DNA from: an uncultured Flavobacteriaceae bacterium
GTDB lineage: Bacteria > Bacteroidota > Bacteroidia > Flavobacteriales > Flavobacteriaceae
Reading direction: 5' to 3'
NCBI GenBank assembly: GCA_947487895.1
Contig: CANKYF010000009.1
Location: forward strand, 62,001-126,000
DNA: 64,000 nt
Both the position numbers and the translations under genes were made by a program. Below the pieces are notes generated by a model that saw only the letters and a program-made list of their open reading frames with translations, did not search any database and was not told the DNA's origin. Every line of letters begins with the position of its first letter. The first letter of the stretch is position 1. Positions 61,374 to 64,000 of the stretch are shown here, piece after piece.

Positions 61374-61411
61374 AAAATTTATATGCGAAAATAAAATTTA
61401 TATGTAAATTT
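61374..61411. promoter_or_regulatory. Likely IclR operator in the divergent gap
   Basis: A palindrome AAATTTA-TATG-TAAATTT (61394-61411), plus two direct copies of AAAATTTATATG 19 bases apart (61374-61385, 61393-61404). It lies between the divergent rhaT-like and iclR-like genes, where an autoregulated IclR protein would bind. Confidence 0.55.
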
Positions 61412-61460
61412 ACAAAAATTAAAATAATATTTCTAATATTGATTTTGAGTAACAAAAACG

Positions 61461-62231
61461 ATGTCTAAAAAGAATACTACAAAATATAGTGCCCCTGCCT
61501 TGGATAAAGGTTTGGATATTCTTGAATACCTAGCTGATCAAGGTATTCCATTAGCACAATTAGAAATAGCTCAAGGCATTAACAAGACACCCAGTGAGCT
61601 ATACCGTATGCTTATGCGCTTAGAGGAACGGGGTTACATAATTAGAAGTTCAAACTCAGGAAAATATAGGTTATCATTAAAAATGTATAACTTATCTCAT
61701 AGACATACACCTTTTGATGAATTGAAAAGAGTTGCCCGTTATCCAATGCAATTATTAGCAGAAAAGACTAGGCAATCTTGTCATCTAAGTATAATGGACA
61801 AAGAACAACTTTTGGTTGTTTTACAGGCACATAGTCCTAACCCGGTTTCATTATCAATTAGTGAGGGGACCCATTTCCCTTTATCAATGACCACTTCTGG
61901 TAAAGTGCTTTTGTCTCGTTTTTCTGAAGAGAAACGGAACAACATACTAGCTAGAGACAGCCATTATAAAAAATGGAATCGCGAAAAAAAAGAAGAGATA
62001 CGTGAGGTTGTCCATGAAGCACAAGAAAAGGGGTTTTTGTTTTTAAATAGTGAATTAACTAAAGGAATAAACGATCTTGCCATACCCATTGGGTTATATG
62101 ATTCTGAATTGAATGCTGTTCTGGGAGTTTCTATTTTCTCTTCTCATCTTGAAAGAGAAAATAATCTTGAAGATATCATCTTAGCTCTCAAGAAAACACA
62201 AAAAGATATTAACACATTAATTGGATGTTGA
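61461..62231 (+). CDS. IclR-family transcriptional regulator
   Basis: A 256-residue regulator. It has an N-terminal winged helix (about 10-68, with ALDKGLDILEYLADQGIPL and the recognition helix region KTPSELYRMLMRLEERGYI). An IclR effector domain (about 85-250) follows, with SISEGTHFPLSMTTSGKVLLS and GINDLAIPIGLYDSELNAVLGVSIF. IclR proteins often control catabolism of aromatic or sugar acids and bind small carboxylates. It is divergent from the nine-gene operon and most likely controls it. A palindrome lies in the intervening region. Confidence 0.9.
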   Translation: MSKKNTTKYSAPALDKGLDILEYLADQGIPLAQLEIAQGINKTPSELYRMLMRLEERGYIIRSSNSGKYRLSLKMYNLSHRHTPFDELKRVARYPMQLLAEKTRQSCHLSIMDKEQLLVVLQAHSPNPVSLSISEGTHFPLSMTTSGKVLLSRFSEEKRNNILARDSHYKKWNREKKEEIREVVHEAQEKGFLFLNSELTKGINDLAIPIGLYDSELNAVLGVSIFSSHLERENNLEDIILALKKTQKDINTLIGC

Positions 62232-62339
62232 TCATACCCCATTACAATATTATGTTGAAAGATTTGTTTACAACGAAACCCCTTAAATTAAAGAAATATT
62301 CCCATAATTATATAAAGACAATAAAACCGATATATTAAA

Positions 62340-64000
62340 ATGAAGAGAATCGCTTTTTACTTACTGGTACTTGTTTCAGCTATACAGCTAAGCTGTAAGG
62401 ATTTTGAAACGAAGGAAATAGATGATCCCTATAATGTGGTGTGGAATAGCCCTTCAGCTGATGAAACTGGGCAAATGCCTCTTGGGAACGGTGATATAGC
62501 AGCTGGAGTTTATGCTATTGAAAATGACGCTTTGTACTTATTACTTTCAAAGAATGATGCGTTTACCTATAATGGAGATATTTTTAAAACAGGAAAGGTG
62601 AAAATAGAGCTGAGCCCCAATCCTTTTTCTTTAGGAAAAGCCTATCAGCAAACTCTTGATCTTAATACTGGATCTATTCAGATTACTGCGGATGAAGTAG
62701 AAATACGTGTTTGGGCAGATGCCAACAATCCTATATATCATGTAGAGGTGAATTCGCCCGAACAAATTTCTGTAAAGGCAAATGTTGAAACGTGGGAACG
62801 TTTTGATAATGCCAGCTACAATCGTTCAGGAGAGCCCTTGGATCATCCCACACAAGATGTTGTTATAAAGAAAGATAATCAAATCATAACCTACTATGCT
62901 GTAGGTGATAGAAGTGTATACGATACTGAACTGAAATATTATGAGGTTGAACATATGGCATCAGAATATCCAGACCCTTATCGTTTCAACACTTTTGGAA
63001 ACCTGATTGAAAGTCCTTCACTTAAATTGAAAGAAGGTGCTTTAACAGGCAATGGCAAATCATTTGATATACGCATCCATGCCCGTGGTGAACAAGAAGA
63101 AAATATCAATAAATGGCTTGCGAAACTCAAACAACAGCATGAGCGAGCTATAGATGTTGCCAAGGATTGGGCTTCCCATAAAGCTTGGTGGAAAACATTC
63201 TGGAGTCAAAGCTGGATTAGGGTAACAGATAATACCATTCTCCCAGAACAACGTAACCAATTAGATCATGAAGCCTATAAAACCCTTAGGGAGGTAGGTG
63301 ATGATGGTGCATTGGTTGGTCAAAGTTATACGATGTTTCGTTATTTAATGGCCTGCCAGAGTAGAGGGCGTATTCAAACTAAGTTTAACGGTGGAATTTT
63401 TACCCAACCGCTTAGATACTCAAAAAAACCACGTAGGCTTAGAGTAAAACAAGTTAGTGATAGTTTATACTTTAGTCATGTAGATGATAGACTCTGGGGG
63501 AGACGTTTTACCTTTCAAAATCAAAGGTTATTGTACTGGCCTATGCTAATGAGCGGTGATAAAGAACTTGTAAAACCGTTTTTTGATTATTATATAAATA
63601 TGCTTCCTGTTAGAAAAGAAATCAATAAGGTTTGGTTTGGACATGATGGCGCTTATTTTCGTGAAAATATAGAGCCGACTGGAGGTGAAAGGGATTGTGG
63701 CCCTTCTGCTATTTTTGGAGATCATATTGATGAAAAACCTAGAAAAACATTACCTGGTAAAAATACTGGTCTATGGCATCATGCACATTATTTTACATCT
63801 GGTTTGGAAACGGTAACAATGATGATTGCGTATACTAAATACTTTGAAGATGCTAATTTTAGTAAGAAAGTTTTGGTTCCTTTTGCTCGTGAGATATTAA
63901 CTTGGTATGACCAACATTATAAAAGAGATGAAAAAGGAAAACTAAGATTAGATCCAGCACAGGCAGCAGAGACATGGTGGACCACAGTAAATCCTACCAC
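62340..64000 (+). CDS. DUF5703-type glycoside-hydrolase-like lipoprotein (3' end beyond window)
   Basis: The open frame starts at the ATG at 62340 and runs off the window after about 553 residues. The N-terminus has a lipoprotein signal (SAIQLSC, Cys near 19). The first 240 residues form a beta-sandwich with WNSPSADETGQMPLGNGDIAAG, as in DUF5703 and GH95-like proteins. After about 280 a helical barrel begins (MFRYLMACQSRGRIQTKFNGGIFT, NQRLLYWPMLMSGD). Clan GH-L-like enzymes with this layout cleave glycosidic bonds in the periplasm or at the surface. Activity is not known for DUF5703. It may start the next part of the PUL. A fragment of a second copy lies at 52236-52330. Confidence 0.75.
   Translation, partial: MKRIAFYLLVLVSAIQLSCKDFETKEIDDPYNVVWNSPSADETGQMPLGNGDIAAGVYAIENDALYLLLSKNDAFTYNGDIFKTGKVKIELSPNPFSLGKAYQQTLDLNTGSIQITADEVEIRVWADANNPIYHVEVNSPEQISVKANVETWERFDNASYNRSGEPLDHPTQDVVIKKDNQIITYYAVGDRSVYDTELKYYEVEHMASEYPDPYRFNTFGNLIESPSLKLKEGALTGNGKSFDIRIHARGEQEENINKWLAKLKQQHERAIDVAKDWASHKAWWKTFWSQSWIRVTDNTILPEQRNQLDHEAYKTLREVGDDGALVGQSYTMFRYLMACQSRGRIQTKFNGGIFTQPLRYSKKPRRLRVKQVSDSLYFSHVDDRLWGRRFTFQNQRLLYWPMLMSGDKELVKPFFDYYINMLPVRKEINKVWFGHDGAYFRENIEPTGGERDCGPSAIFGDHIDEKPRKTLPGKNTGLWHHAHYFTSGLETVTMMIAYTKYFEDANFSKKVLVPFAREILTWYDQHYKRDEKGKLRLDPAQAAETWWTTVNPT

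Overview
This window comes from an AT-rich Bacteroidota genome, most likely a marine Flavobacteriaceae. The evidence is a SusC/SusD pair, several secreted proteins with type IX secretion (T9SS) C-terminal sorting domains, promoters of the Bacteroidota TAnnTTTG type, sulfatases, polysaccharide-lyase-like proteins and uronate catabolism. The species cannot be named from the sequence alone.

Layout. Positions 1-3034 look like core genome: a truncated M20 dipeptidase, a type II NADH dehydrogenase and tRNA-Leu(UAG). The accessory region starts directly after the tRNA. Positions 3275-12704 are a polysaccharide utilisation locus (PUL) core: a KdgF-like cupin, SusC, SusD, a beta-helix lipoprotein, an SDR fructuronate-reductase candidate and mannonate dehydratase (UxuA). 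Positions 12810-21375 hold a membrane-anchored winged-helix regulator divergent from four genes: a PSCyt1/DUF1549/DUF1553 cytochrome protein, a Tat-exported DUF1501 protein, a Tat-exported beta-propeller, and a DUF2231-cytochrome-LRR protein. Positions 21762-30476 are a minus-strand run: a T9SS beta-helix protein and two GH2 enzymes. Positions 30871-46709 are a rearranged polysaccharide-degradation zone: an intact S1 sulfatase, an IS982-like remnant, a broken GH2 beta-glucuronidase, a heparinase-II/III-like protein and a beta-helix protein that share near-identical DNRLRE/CBM96-like repeats, a GH36-like enzyme, and a frameshifted sulfatase. Positions 46727-52158 carry a PhoD-like phosphatase, a DoxX protein, a sialate-O-acetylesterase-like enzyme and an unrecognised T9SS protein. 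Positions 52648-61356 are a compact minus-strand operon, divergent from an IclR regulator: a RhaT-like transporter, two solute-binding-protein-like proteins without signal peptides, two CaiB/BaiF CoA-transferases, two MaoC hydratases, a Gfo/Idh/MocA oxidoreductase and an RraA-like protein. The window ends inside a DUF5703 lipoprotein gene.

How the parts fit (inference). Secreted lyases, sulfatases, GH2 and GH36 enzymes would break down a sulfated, uronate-containing algal polysaccharide. SusCD would import oligomers, and KdgF plus the SDR/UxuA pair would carry uronates toward 2-keto-3-deoxygluconate. A recurrent palindrome, ACAAACGTTTGT or close variants, lies in front of SusC (twice), a GH2 gene, a lyase gene, the broken sulfatase, the T9SS orphan and two dead genes, so one LacI-type regulator encoded elsewhere probably controls most of the locus. 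The CaiB/MaoC/cytosolic-SBP operon and the cytochrome/DUF1501 operon fit no pathway I recognise and are the best candidates for undescribed biology. The zone also carries many gene relics, which indicates active duplication and decay.
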